Assembly (NCBI GenBank): GCA_017544285.1
Contig: JAFYEL010000084.1
Location: 1 to 64,000 of the forward strand
Direction of reading: 5' to 3'
Length of the DNA: 64,000 nt
From: Lachnospiraceae bacterium
GTDB lineage: Bacteria > Bacillota > Clostridia > Lachnospirales > Lachnospiraceae
The position numbers and the translations under genes were made by a program. The notes under the pieces were generated by a model. The model was not told where the DNA came from and ran no database searches. It worked only from the letters and a program-made list of their open reading frames with translations. Of the stretch, positions 35,046-43,792 are shown one piece after another. Position 1 is the first letter of the stretch. Every line of letters begins with the position of its first letter.

Positions 35046-36214
35046 AAATACTTGTATTCGCCGAGGTGTATTATCCAAATGTGATGGGCGGCGGAGAATT
35101 CTCGACAAAACAGATGGCGGAGGGCCTTTGTAAAAGGGGCCACGAGGTCGTTGTATATTGCCTGGGAAGTAAAGAGAGTGAAGAAGAGATAAAGGGAGTC
35201 CGTGTAAAAAGGAGATATATAAAGGGAGCAAGCGAGCACTTTCTGAGTCTTTGCAAGAACAACCTCATCCCGGATCCTTTTACCCGGTTTTCCAAGATAG
35301 TAAGAAAATGGGGGGATCTTTACCCTGACAGAAAAAGTTATGAAGAGTACAGGAAGATCATAATGAGGGAGAGACCGGATGCGGTGCACACGGTTTCCCC
35401 CATGTCATATCTGGGCCGTTTCAACCTTTGGAAGGCAGCATATGATCTGAAGATCCCCGTATCCCATGTCTGCAGGGCACCGGCGCTCCTGGAACTGGAT
35501 TTTTTAAAGGGGAGGCTGGATGGCTATAACCGGCGAAGAAACGCCGCGGCTTCTTCCTTCCTGGCAGCCCTTGCGGCACCGTCACGCTATATGCTTAAGG
35601 CGCATAACATAGCAGGCATAAGGGGACGAAGCTTCAATGAGATCATATACAATGCGGTAGATATGAAGCCTGTTCCGGTCACCGAGGATCTTGCGAGCCA
35701 AAAGGATAACATGGTCCTCTACGCGGGAGAGCTCAGCGAGAAAAAGGGCATCCGTACTCTGATAGAGGCTATGGAGGGCCTTGAGGGCGTAAGGCTGCTT
35801 CTCATCGGAAGAGGAGATCTTGAGGCTGAGTTAAAGAGGGATGGCAGGGCAGAGCTTATCGGCTGGATGGAGAGGGAAGAGCTCTTTGGCTATATGAAAA
35901 AGGCAAAGGCCGTGATACTCCCCTCAAAGTGGAATGAGCCCTTCGGAAGGATCCTGATCGAAGCCATCTGCAGCGGAACCATAGCCATCGGAAGCGATAA
36001 GGGAGGGATTCCCGAGGTCCTTGACCACAGTGAGGATCACATTTTTAAAAGCGGCGATGCCGACGCTCTGCGAAGGCTTATCAAAAGGGTGATGAGCCTG
36101 TCTTCTTCGGAGTATGCGGAGGAGATTGGCAGACAGCAGCATATGGCATCCGTTTTTTCGGATGATATATATACAGACAACTGGGAGAGATTTTTTTTAC
36201 AGCAAATGAGCTGA
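35042..36214 (+). CDS. Glycosyltransferase family 4-type (GT-B), third in block 4
   Basis: A 390-residue GT-B enzyme starting with GTG (GTGA overlap with the previous stop) and an AAAGGAGAAG ribosome site. Motifs: VYYPNVMGGGEFSTKQMAEGL (GT4 N-terminal loop), VVYCLGSKES, DMVLYAGELSEKKGIRTLIEAM read as NMVLYAGELSEKKG followed by RTLIEAM, LIGWMEREELFGYMKKA, LPSKWNEPFGRILIEAICSG and IGSDKGGIPEVLD. The E-x7-E donor motif is kept. It adds a sugar to a lipid-linked glycan on the cytoplasmic side; sugar unknown. The next gene starts 9 bases later. Confidence 0.87.
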   Translation: MKILVFAEVYYPNVMGGGEFSTKQMAEGLCKRGHEVVVYCLGSKESEEEIKGVRVKRRYIKGASEHFLSLCKNNLIPDPFTRFSKIVRKWGDLYPDRKSYEEYRKIIMRERPDAVHTVSPMSYLGRFNLWKAAYDLKIPVSHVCRAPALLELDFLKGRLDGYNRRRNAAASSFLAALAAPSRYMLKAHNIAGIRGRSFNEIIYNAVDMKPVPVTEDLASQKDNMVLYAGELSEKKGIRTLIEAMEGLEGVRLLLIGRGDLEAELKRDGRAELIGWMEREELFGYMKKAKAVILPSKWNEPFGRILIEAICSGTIAIGSDKGGIPEVLDHSEDHIFKSGDADALRRLIKRVMSLSSSEYAEEIGRQQHMASVFSDDIYTDNWERFFLQQMS

Positions 36215-36223
36215 CTTAAGATT

Positions 36224-37186
36224 ATGAAAAGTATTGACGAAAAGATCGCGCTCTCCGAAGCGCAGTGGCGCAGATACAGATATGAGAAGGCGGGAATTCC
36301 CGAAACTGCCTTTCGTTTCGGAAGGGCAGTGGAAAAGGGGATCGGAAAAAGGGTGCGCTGCGTCTTCGGAAACATAAATCCGGGGATGAAAAGGACCGGA
36401 TTTAAGGCCACCTATGATGAGAAGAAGGAAAACATAGTGGTCTCTCTCACAAGCACCGGAAGCAGGATAAAAAACATTTTTCCCACCCTGTATTCCCTTG
36501 CGCTTCAGAGCCGCAGGCCGGATCTTATCGTTCTATGGCTGGACAGGGGCGTTCATTACCCCGGGGGCGTTATATCACAGGTCAAAGCACTGGGTGTCAC
36601 GGTGCGATATGTAAAGGATCTGGGACCCCATACGAAATACCACTATGCCTTCGCCGAATTCAAAAAGGATGTGGTCATCACGGTGGATGATGACATCATA
36701 TACCACCGTAATATGATCAAAGAGCTGTACGCCGCATATCTGAAGCATCCGGGACAGGTAGTTGCAAGACGTGTACACAGGATGAGATTTGGCACCAATA
36801 AAAAGCCGGTAAGATACAGGGACTGGATATGGGAGTACAGGGACGCGGATGCTCCGGCCCACGACCTTTTTGCAACCGGTGTGGGAGGAGTGCTTTATCC
36901 CCCGGCGGTCATGGCGCTTGACTGCTGGAAGAGCACGGACTTTCTGAAGGTGTGCCCTAAGGCCGATGATATCTGGCTGAAATTCTGCGAGCTTAAAAGC
37001 GGCGTCAAGGTATGCGCCGTACGCAGGGCCGGCTTTCTTAAGGACAGTGTGAACTTAAGGACCTTAAAGCCGGGACTTTCGGCGTTCAACATAAACGCAG
37101 GAAGAAACGACAGGTACATGAGGTCCTGCGCAAAGTACTTCGGATTTACCGGTGATCTGTGCGAACGGATCCTCGGAGAATACTAA
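36224..37186 (+). CDS. Glycosyltransferase-like protein (GT-A type with DDD motif)
   Basis: A 320-residue protein. After a basic, helical N-terminus, residues about 65-230 look like a GT-A fold: IVVSLTSTGSRIKNIFPTLYS (strand-helix), RPDLIVLWLDRGV, VRYVKDLGPHTKYHYAF, and a DxD-type VITVDDDIIYHRNMI near residue 150. TGVGGVLYPPAV and CPKADDIWLKF complete an acceptor-side pattern. It fits a family of bacterial glycosyltransferase-2-like proteins annotated in capsule loci. The flippase gene follows after 4 bases from its ATG at 37191. Function beyond sugar transfer is not determined. Confidence 0.75.
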   Translation: MKSIDEKIALSEAQWRRYRYEKAGIPETAFRFGRAVEKGIGKRVRCVFGNINPGMKRTGFKATYDEKKENIVVSLTSTGSRIKNIFPTLYSLALQSRRPDLIVLWLDRGVHYPGGVISQVKALGVTVRYVKDLGPHTKYHYAFAEFKKDVVITVDDDIIYHRNMIKELYAAYLKHPGQVVARRVHRMRFGTNKKPVRYRDWIWEYRDADAPAHDLFATGVGGVLYPPAVMALDCWKSTDFLKVCPKADDIWLKFCELKSGVKVCAVRRAGFLKDSVNLRTLKPGLSAFNINAGRNDRYMRSCAKYFGFTGDLCERILGEY

Positions 37187-37190
37187 GGAC

Positions 37191-38720
37191 ATGGAAACAA
37201 GAACCCTTAATTCAAAACGGAATATCATAGCGGGAGGGCTTTGTAACTGCCTGCTTCCAGTGTTCGGACTTATCGTCAACGCTTCCGTTGTCCGCTGCTT
37301 AAGCGTGGAATACCTGGGCCTGGCGGGCACTTTTAACGCCGTGCTGCAGGTTCTGAACCTCGCCGAACTGGGGTTTTCCACCGCAATGACCGTAAATCTG
37401 TACAGGCCGCTGAAGGATGACGATGTTCCCGCGGTGCGGGGGATGCTGGGATATTTCAGAAGGGTATACCGGATCATAGGCCTGGTGATACTGGTTTTGG
37501 GAGTGATGGTCTGCCCCTTTCTGGGGAAGCTGGTAAAGGACTCCGGTAAGATCGGTGATAATATCATCATCCTGTATATTTTATTCCTGGTGAACAAGGC
37601 CATCACCTTCCTGCTCTACGCACACAAGGAAGCCCTGCTCAATGCACTGCAGCGCTTTGATATCATAAAGCTGGTCCATATCATTGCCTTCGCCGTCAAA
37701 AGCTGTCTTCAGATCCTGGCGGTGGTCGTTTTCAGGAATTTCTATTTCTTTGCCGCGGCGCTGATACTGGGAACCGTCCTGTACAATGTGGCTATGGACA
37801 TCCTCTCCAAAAAGAAGTTCCCTCAGTATTATCCGGAAGGAAGTATCGATGACGAGTTAAAGCTTACGGTTAAGAGGCAGGTGGCGGGGCTGTCGGTTGC
37901 CAATGTGCTGGGAGTCAGCAGGGATTCCCTGAACTCGATACTCATCACCTCATTTTTCGGACTTTATATTGCCGGAAAGTATTCGAATTACTGCACGATC
38001 TATGACGCGGTGATAGGATTTTTCCTGGTGACCACAAAGGCGGTCATGGCCAGTATAGGCAACAGCATCGTGTCAGAGTCCGTGGAAAAGAACTACGAAA
38101 ACCTCACCAAAATGGAGTTCTTACAGAATATCGTCACCACCGCATCCACCGCGTATCTGCTCTCTTTGTATCAGCCCTTCATGAAGGTGTGGATGGGAGA
38201 GGAGCTGTTGTTTCCCGATCCCGTGATGATAACCTTTGTACTGTATTTCTACATCAGGGCCATGAGCGAGGTCAGGAACGCTTATTTTTCCGCCCTGGGA
38301 TACTGGTGGAAGGCAAAGTGGATATTTGTAACGGAGGCAGTGGTGGTCATAATCCTGATGGTGATCCTGGGCAGACTCCTGGGAGTGGCCGGGATCATCC
38401 TTGCGCCCTGTGTTTCCGTTCTGACCGTGAATTATATCGGTATCACAAACCTTATGTTCCGGGAGTATTTCAAAACCGGACCGGGGGAGTATTACCGTAA
38501 CAGGGTAGTTTATACCGTTATCACCGTTTTGGTCAGTGCAGCCGCATGGAAGGTCTGCGATCTGGTGCCCTATGAGGGCATAGCGGGTATTGCGGTGAGA
38601 CTCTTATCCTGCACCCTGGTACTGGCGATCATGATACCGGCCCTGATGTATCTGCTGAAGAGAGAGTACATGAAGGAGTCGGTCTCATTTGTCAGACAGA
38701 TCATTACGGCAAAAAGGTAG
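37191..38720 (+). CDS. Wzx-like polysaccharide flippase (MATE/MOP superfamily)
   Basis: About 509 residues with 12-14 membrane segments and the MOP-superfamily layout of an oligosaccharide flippase. N-terminal RNIIAGGLCNCLLPVFGLIVN and YLGLAGTFNAVLQVLNLAELGFS match the conserved first two helices of Wzx/PST transporters. It should move lipid-linked oligosaccharide across the membrane for outside polymerisation. The start at 37191 (AAGGA 5 bases upstream) is chosen over an upstream frame overlapping the previous gene. The candidate polymerase/ligase lies at 23820, about 13 kb upstream. It is followed 1 base later by another transferase. Confidence 0.87.
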   Translation: METRTLNSKRNIIAGGLCNCLLPVFGLIVNASVVRCLSVEYLGLAGTFNAVLQVLNLAELGFSTAMTVNLYRPLKDDDVPAVRGMLGYFRRVYRIIGLVILVLGVMVCPFLGKLVKDSGKIGDNIIILYILFLVNKAITFLLYAHKEALLNALQRFDIIKLVHIIAFAVKSCLQILAVVVFRNFYFFAAALILGTVLYNVAMDILSKKKFPQYYPEGSIDDELKLTVKRQVAGLSVANVLGVSRDSLNSILITSFFGLYIAGKYSNYCTIYDAVIGFFLVTTKAVMASIGNSIVSESVEKNYENLTKMEFLQNIVTTASTAYLLSLYQPFMKVWMGEELLFPDPVMITFVLYFYIRAMSEVRNAYFSALGYWWKAKWIFVTEAVVVIILMVILGRLLGVAGIILAPCVSVLTVNYIGITNLMFREYFKTGPGEYYRNRVVYTVITVLVSAAAWKVCDLVPYEGIAGIAVRLLSCTLVLAIMIPALMYLLKREYMKESVSFVRQIITAKR

Positions 38721-38721
38721 T

Positions 38722-39747
38722 ATGAACAGGATATTGATAAACGGAGACCGGACTTACCTCCCCATCGACGGGATGAACCGCTGGTTATCGGAGATGGTAA
38801 GAAGCCTGGACCTCCTTGAAAAGAAGGATAAATATGTGCTGGTGGTCCCCTCCGATGTTGACGGGGAATTCCATGACAGGATCAGGGATCTGAAAAGTAT
38901 AGAGATCAGAAAAACCCTGCTGCCCCATTTCAGGCTCTGGACCTTTTTGTACATTGATCTGCCGGGGCTTATTCTCCGCCATATCACGGTAAATCCCGCC
39001 AACAGGAATTCCGTTTTCGGCGGCGGGATAAATGTGCTCCATGATATCATACCCTTGAAATACTATGGCGACCGGGGCAGTGGATATATGAAAAGGATCA
39101 AAAGGCTGATCGACACCTCGGATTGCCTGATAGTACCTTCGGAGCATGTACGGGACGATATAAAGAAGACCATGAAATGCGACAGAGAGATCTGCGTGAT
39201 CCGCCTGGGCTGGCAGCATTATCCCGATATACCGGAGGATGAGGGGATATTTGACCGCTATCCCTGTCTTGAAAAGGGAGCCTATTATTTTACAATGTCG
39301 GGTATTTCGCCCCACAAGAATTTAAGATTTGTTTACGAGGCCGCCAAAAGGGAGGCGGACCGGATCTTTGTTATAGCCGGGGCCATGAACCGGGGCTATG
39401 GATATGAGCGTGAAGACCTTAAGAACCTGATATTTACGGGAAGGATCGGCGACAAGGAGGCTAAGGCCCTTATGACAGGCTGCAGGGCCTTTATTTTCCC
39501 GTCACAGTGCGAGGGAGCTGGGCTGCCGCCCCTGGAGGCTCTGTCCTGCAAGGTGCCGGTTCTGGCATCCGATATCGAAGTGATACATGAGTACTGCGGA
39601 GATTCGGTGCACTATTTTGATCCGAATGACTATGGAACCGATATTGAAGAGATCCTAAGGACAGAGGTTTCGGATCCCGGGGAAGCACTTGGGCGGTTGT
39701 CATGGGACAGGGCGGCACGGGAGCTGAAGGATATTATTGAGAATTGA
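38722..39747 (+). CDS. Glycosyltransferase family 4-type (GT-B), fourth in block 4
   Basis: About 341 residues from the ATG at 38722, one base after the flippase stop. The family motifs are clear: VLHDIIPLKYYGD, CLIVPSEHVRDDI, YYFTMSGISPHKNLRFVYEA, RIGDKEAKALMTGCRAFIFP (20 residues) and SQCEGAGLPPLEALSCKVPVL with the E-x7-E type pair, then EVIHEYCGDSVHYFDP. These resemble mannosyl- or rhamnosyl-type GT4 enzymes. It is soluble apart from a short hydrophobic stretch (LWTFLYIDLPGLIL) that could help membrane association. Confidence 0.87.
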   Translation: MNRILINGDRTYLPIDGMNRWLSEMVRSLDLLEKKDKYVLVVPSDVDGEFHDRIRDLKSIEIRKTLLPHFRLWTFLYIDLPGLILRHITVNPANRNSVFGGGINVLHDIIPLKYYGDRGSGYMKRIKRLIDTSDCLIVPSEHVRDDIKKTMKCDREICVIRLGWQHYPDIPEDEGIFDRYPCLEKGAYYFTMSGISPHKNLRFVYEAAKREADRIFVIAGAMNRGYGYEREDLKNLIFTGRIGDKEAKALMTGCRAFIFPSQCEGAGLPPLEALSCKVPVLASDIEVIHEYCGDSVHYFDPNDYGTDIEEILRTEVSDPGEALGRLSWDRAARELKDIIEN

Positions 39748-39792
39748 TGTCTGGGGCATATGCCCGGACATCGGGAGAAGGAGCGATCCGTT

Positions 39793-40728
39793 ATGAAAAG
39801 AAATAACAGTCTAAAAGGAACCATCACCGGCGGACTATGCTGGGACAGGCTGACGATCAAGCGCATGAGCGATCCCCTGGCGCTGGAAAACTTCGGGTAT
39901 AAGGTCTACTCCGAAAACGATGAGGACGGGATAATACAGGAGATCTTCCACCGGATAGGCACCGTTTCTAAAGAGTTTGTTGAGTTCGGCGTGGGAAACG
40001 GGCTGGAATGCAATTCCCATTATCTTTTGCACCGCGGGTGGCACGGCCTGTGGATAGAGGGCAGTAAGAGTCTCTGCAGGGAGATAGGCAGCAGGTTCAG
40101 ACCTGTGATAAAGGACGGGCACCTTAAGCTGGTCGGTGCATTTATAACCCGCGAAAATATAGATGCCCTGATCGCCCGGAACAGAAACGTCCGAAAGGAA
40201 GGGGACGAGCCGGATCTTCTGAGCATAGACATCGACGGAAACGACTGGTACGTGTGGAAGGCTATAAGCTCCATAAAACCCAGGCTTGTCTGCATAGAGT
40301 ACAACGGAAAGTTTCCTCCGGATCACAGCTGGAAGCAGGCCTATGATAAAAACCATGTATGGGACAGGTCCGACTGGCAGGGAGCTTCCCTAAAGGCAAT
40401 GTATGAGCTTGGCCGGGAAAAGGGATACGTCCTCGTGGGAACGAATCTCACAGGCGCCAACGCATTTTTTGTAAGAGAGGATCTGTATTCGGGGGAAAAA
40501 TTTGCCAATCTTCACACCCCGGAGGAACTGTACAATCCTTACAGAGGGGGGCTTAAGTTTAAAGCCCCGGGCCACGGGGCCAGATACTGCCTTGTGGGTC
40601 AGCAGGAAAACAGGGGGATACTGGATTATTACCCGGACAAGGCAGAGTACAGAAGGGCGGAATGCAAAAGAAAGATGGACAGAGTCCTTAAAGAGCTGAA
40701 GAAGAGGGTTTTCGGCCCACAAATTTGA
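39793..40728 (+). CDS. FkbM-like SAM-dependent methyltransferase-family protein
   Basis: About 311 residues from the ATG at 39793 (GAGAAGGAG upstream). KEFVEFGVGNGLECNSHYLL is a SAM-binding-like strand-loop, followed by GWHGLWIEGS and a DLLSIDIDGNDWYVWKAI strand with the acidic pair found in FkbM-type enzymes, and RLVCIEYNGKFPP. The family commonly methylates sugars on surface glycans. A conserved Arg/Lys-rich C-terminus follows. It is last in block 4; its stop overlaps the -35 of the ireB promoter, so the glycan transcript would run into the next operon unless terminated elsewhere. No terminator is visible. Confidence 0.72.
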   Translation: MKRNNSLKGTITGGLCWDRLTIKRMSDPLALENFGYKVYSENDEDGIIQEIFHRIGTVSKEFVEFGVGNGLECNSHYLLHRGWHGLWIEGSKSLCREIGSRFRPVIKDGHLKLVGAFITRENIDALIARNRNVRKEGDEPDLLSIDIDGNDWYVWKAISSIKPRLVCIEYNGKFPPDHSWKQAYDKNHVWDRSDWQGASLKAMYELGREKGYVLVGTNLTGANAFFVREDLYSGEKFANLHTPEELYNPYRGGLKFKAPGHGARYCLVGQQENRGILDYYPDKAEYRRAECKRKMDRVLKELKKRVFGPQI

Positions 40729-40753
40729 TTTATATCCCGTGCTATGCTATTAT
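40725..40753 (+). promoter_or_regulatory. Strong predicted promoter of the ireB operon
   Basis: TTGATT (40725-40730), a 17-base spacer ending in TGC, and TATTAT (40748-40753). The transcript would begin near 40760, about 27 bases before ireB, whose ribosome site is AAAGGAGAGG. The layout matches the promoter at 25454 almost exactly. Confidence 0.72.
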
Positions 40754-40786
40754 TATTGGTAATTGTGTCATAAAGGAGAGGTATGC

Positions 40787-41050
40787 ATGAACGATTTCGG
40801 AACCACACAGTTTTTTGAGGTAGATACAGAGCCCGAAGCCAGTGTCAAGGAAGTTCTTGAGACTGTTTACGAGGCCCTTACCGAAAAGGGTTACAACCCC
40901 ATAAACCAGATCGTAGGATATATCATGTCGGGGGATCCCACGTATATAACCAGCCACAACAATGCCCGCAGCCTCATTATGAAGGTTGAGCGCGACGAGC
41001 TGGTGGAAGAGCTTTTGACCGAGTATATCGATATCAACGGATGGAAATAG
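40787..41050 (+). CDS. ireB: IreB-family regulatory phosphoprotein (UPF0297)
   Basis: An 87-residue protein of the UPF0297/IreB family. The conserved blocks are [31 protein letters not shown] (given in parts: [32 protein letters not shown]), NARSLI and the C-terminal EELLTEYI. In Enterococcus IreB is phosphorylated by the IreK Ser/Thr kinase on N-terminal threonines; here two threonines lie at the N-terminus (FGTTQFF). It is encoded just before ruvX, as in most Firmicutes. The start at 40787 is fixed by AAAGGAGAGG; a longer frame has no ribosome site. Confidence 0.93.
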   Translation: MNDFGTTQFFEVDTEPEASVKEVLETVYEALTEKGYNPINQIVGYIMSGDPTYITSHNNARSLIMKVERDELVEELLTEYIDINGWK

Positions 41051-41051
41051 C

Positions 41052-41510
41052 ATGAGCTGCGAAAGGATCCTGGGCCTTGATTTTGGCTCAAAGACAGTGG
41101 GGGTGGCCATCAGCGATCCCTTGGGACTTACGGCCCAGGGGCTTGAGATCGTGCGCCGCGAAAGAGAGAACAAGCTACGCAGGACCCTTGCCAGGATAGA
41201 AGAGATCATTGGAGAGTACGGCGTGACCCGGATAGTTCTGGGGCTGCCCAAAAATATGAACGGCACCGAGGGGCCCAGAGCCGCGGCCACCCGGGAGTTT
41301 GGCGAAAGCCTTGAGCGCAGGACGGGACTGCCCGTTACCCTGTGGGATGAAAGGCTTACCACCGTTGCCGCAGATAAGGCAATGGACGAAATGGAAATAA
41401 AGCATGAGGACCGACGCGAGTACGTGGATGAGATAGCGGCCATATTCATCCTTCAGGGGTACATGGATTCGGTCAAAATGAGAGAGAACAATGGAGAAAC
41501 TCACCTTTGA
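41052..41510 (+). CDS. ruvX: Holliday-junction-resolvase-like pre-16S rRNA nuclease
   Basis: A 152-residue YqgF/RuvX-family protein with an RNase H-like fold. [18 protein letters not shown] carries the first catalytic Asp; [14 protein letters not shown] the Glu-containing strand; [12 protein letters not shown] the third conserved element; and [15 protein letters not shown] the final Asp. In E. coli this family is needed for 16S rRNA 5'-end maturation. It follows ireB by one base and overlaps the DUF1292 gene, forming the conserved ireB-ruvX-DUF1292 triad. Confidence 0.93.
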   Translation: MSCERILGLDFGSKTVGVAISDPLGLTAQGLEIVRRERENKLRRTLARIEEIIGEYGVTRIVLGLPKNMNGTEGPRAAATREFGESLERRTGLPVTLWDERLTTVAADKAMDEMEIKHEDRREYVDEIAAIFILQGYMDSVKMRENNGETHL

Positions 41511-41748
41511 AGGCGAAAACGGAGAGAGTATAGAGTTTGAGATAATAGCTGATACAAGGATCAGCGGCGTGGATTATCTTCTTGTGGCGACTCCCGAAAA
41601 AGAGGGAGAGGAGCAGGAGGCTCTTATTCTCAAGGACATATCAAAGCCCGGTGATCCCGAGAGTGATTACGTCATTCTTGATGATCCCACCGAGCTTGAT
41701 GCTGTCGCAAAGGTGTTTGAGGAAGATGCGGATATAGAACTGAGTTAG
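41491..41748 (+). CDS. DUF1292 (UPF0473) family protein
   Basis: An 85-residue acidic protein. The DUF1292 pattern is visible: [18 protein letters not shown], then [11 protein letters not shown], and a final FEEDADIEL. The family is widespread in Firmicutes, always near ireB-ruvX, and has no established biochemical role. It overlaps the ruvX end by 20 bases and is 21 bases from rnjA, so expression is coupled to both. Confidence 0.9.
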   Translation: MEKLTFEGENGESIEFEIIADTRISGVDYLLVATPEKEGEEQEALILKDISKPGDPESDYVILDDPTELDAVAKVFEEDADIELS

Positions 41749-41769
41749 AAAAGACGGAAAGGAGCTTTC

Positions 41770-43449
41770 TTGAACAAACAGAACAGACTCCCCGCCTCAA
41801 ACCTGAAGATTATTCCCCTGGGAGGCCTTGAGCAGATCGGGCTGAATATGACGGCGTTTGAGTACGAGGACAGCATAATTGTGGTGGACTGTGGCCTTGC
41901 ATTCCCTGAGGACGACATGCTGGGGATCGACATGGTCATCCCGGACATCACATACTTAAAGGAAAACGCTGATAAGGTCAAGGGTTTTATCATAACCCAT
42001 GGCCATGAGGACCATATCGGAGCACTGCCCTATGTGCTCAAAGAAGTAAACATACCCATATATTCCACGAAGCTGACCATAGCCCTCATCGAGCATAAGC
42101 TTGAGGAGCATGGGCTTTTGGACAGCGTCCGCAGAAAGACGGTGACCCACGGTCAGTCCATAAACCTGGGTATGTTCAGGATCGAGTTTATCAAGACCAA
42201 CCACAGCATTGTGGACGCATCGGCGCTGGCTATCTATTCCCCCGCCGGCTGCGTGGTCCATACCGGAGATTTCAAGGTGGATTACACCCCGGTATTCGGA
42301 GATGTCATCGATCTTCAGAGGTTCGGAGAGATAGGCAAAAAGGGCGTACTTGCCCTTATGTGTGATTCCACCAATGCCGAGCGGCCCGGATTTACCAATT
42401 CGGAGCGCACCGTGGGCAAGACCTTTGACAATATATTTTCGGAGCACACCAATACCAGGATCATCATCGCCACCTTTGCCTCAAACGTGGACAGGGTGCA
42501 GCAGATAATCAACTCCGCCTGCAAGTACGGCAGAAAGGTTATCCTGGAGGGGCGTTCCATGCTGAACGTGATAAAGACGGCTGCAGAGCTGGGCTATATC
42601 ACCATACCCGACAATACCCTTATTGAGATAGATCAGATAAAGAACTATCCCAATGAAAAGATGACCATAATAACTACCGGCTCCCAGGGAGAGTCAATGG
42701 CTGCGCTGTCGAGGATAGCCGCCAACCTCCACCGCAAGATATCCATCGAGCCGGGAGATACAATCATCTTTTCCTCGAACCCCATCCCCGGTAACGAAAA
42801 GGCCGTGACCAAGGTAATAAACGAGCTGGCCATAAAGGGGGCCGAGGTTATTTTCCAGGATGCACACGTATCGGGGCACGCCTGCCAGGAAGAGATAAAG
42901 CTGATCTACTCACTGGTGAGGCCCAAATACGCCATCCCCATCCACGGCGAGTTTAAGCACAGGAAGGCACAGAAGGGCCTGGCCATAGAGCTGGGTATCC
43001 CCAAGGAAAACGTCTTTATGATGAATTCCGGAGATGTGCTGGAGCTCAACGCCGAGACCGACTTTGCAAAGATCACCGGCAAGGTGCTCACGGGAACCGT
43101 ATTTGTGGACGGCCTGGGAGTGGGCGATGTGGGCAACGTGGTCCTTCGCGACAGACAGCATCTGGCGGAGGACGGCATCGTCATAGTGGTCATGACCATA
43201 GAAAAAGAGACCTCGACCCTTGTGGCGGGGCCCGACATAGTCTCCAGAGGTTTTGTCTATGTGAGGGAATCCGACGAGCTCATCACCGAGGCCACCGAGA
43301 TCGTGGACGAGGAAGTGGGCATAGTGCTCGACCGCGGGATCACCGACTGGGGAAAGCTTAAGAGCACGGTCCGCAGCGCCCTTGCGGAATACCTTTGGAA
43401 AAAGACAAAGAGACGCCCCATGATAATCCCCATTATCATGGAGATCTGA
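41770..43449 (+). CDS. rnj: Ribonuclease J
   Basis: A 559-residue metallo-beta-lactamase/beta-CASP RNase with normal family length. The zinc motif GHEDHIGALPY lies near residue 76; further motifs are IIPLGGLEQIGLNM, HTGDFKVD, MCDSTNAERPGFTNSE and, in the beta-CASP domain, FSSNPIPGNE, VSGHACQEEIKL and PIHGEFKHRKAQ. It is a 5'-3' exonuclease and endonuclease central to mRNA turnover and rRNA maturation. Translation starts at TTG (41770) with AAAGGAG six bases upstream. Its place between DUF1292 and ylbF puts RNA-decay functions in one transcript. Confidence 0.95.
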   Translation: MNKQNRLPASNLKIIPLGGLEQIGLNMTAFEYEDSIIVVDCGLAFPEDDMLGIDMVIPDITYLKENADKVKGFIITHGHEDHIGALPYVLKEVNIPIYSTKLTIALIEHKLEEHGLLDSVRRKTVTHGQSINLGMFRIEFIKTNHSIVDASALAIYSPAGCVVHTGDFKVDYTPVFGDVIDLQRFGEIGKKGVLALMCDSTNAERPGFTNSERTVGKTFDNIFSEHTNTRIIIATFASNVDRVQQIINSACKYGRKVILEGRSMLNVIKTAAELGYITIPDNTLIEIDQIKNYPNEKMTIITTGSQGESMAALSRIAANLHRKISIEPGDTIIFSSNPIPGNEKAVTKVINELAIKGAEVIFQDAHVSGHACQEEIKLIYSLVRPKYAIPIHGEFKHRKAQKGLAIELGIPKENVFMMNSGDVLELNAETDFAKITGKVLTGTVFVDGLGVGDVGNVVLRDRQHLAEDGIVIVVMTIEKETSTLVAGPDIVSRGFVYVRESDELITEATEIVDEEVGIVLDRGITDWGKLKSTVRSALAEYLWKKTKRRPMIIPIIMEI

Positions 43450-43462
43450 GAGGGAAATATCA

Positions 43463-43792
43463 ATGAGTAACGTCAGTGATGCAGTAGACGGCCTGGTTGA
43501 GGCGATACTGGAAAGTGATGAATACAACAGATATCAGGGCATACTTCAGAAACTGAAGCGTTATCCGGAGCTCAAGGAAAAGGTGGACGAGTTCAGACTC
43601 CGCAACTTTGAGCTTCAGAACAGCGATATGGACAGGTACAGACTTATGGAGGAGACGGACCGCTTTGAGAAAGAGTACGAAAAGCTGCGCTCCGACCCCA
43701 TGGTACACCGTTTCCTCTCGGAAGAACTGGCCTTCTGCAGGATGATGCAGGGCGTTTTCGGCGAGATAATGCAGGCCATTGATTTTGAATGA
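43463..43792 (+). CDS. YlbF/YmcA-family regulator
   Basis: A 109-residue, highly helical protein matching the YlbF/YmcA family (DUF964): IKxSxEYxxYxxxLxxxxxPELxxKVxEFR-type pattern is present as ILESDEYNRYQGILQKL and PELKEKVDEFRLRNF, with a late EELAFCRMMQGVFGEI. In Bacillus these proteins form the Y-complex that modulates RNase Y and mRNA processing. Being next to RNase J suggests a link with RNA decay, though that is inferred from context. Confidence 0.85.
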   Translation: MSNVSDAVDGLVEAILESDEYNRYQGILQKLKRYPELKEKVDEFRLRNFELQNSDMDRYRLMEETDRFEKEYEKLRSDPMVHRFLSEELAFCRMMQGVFGEIMQAIDFE

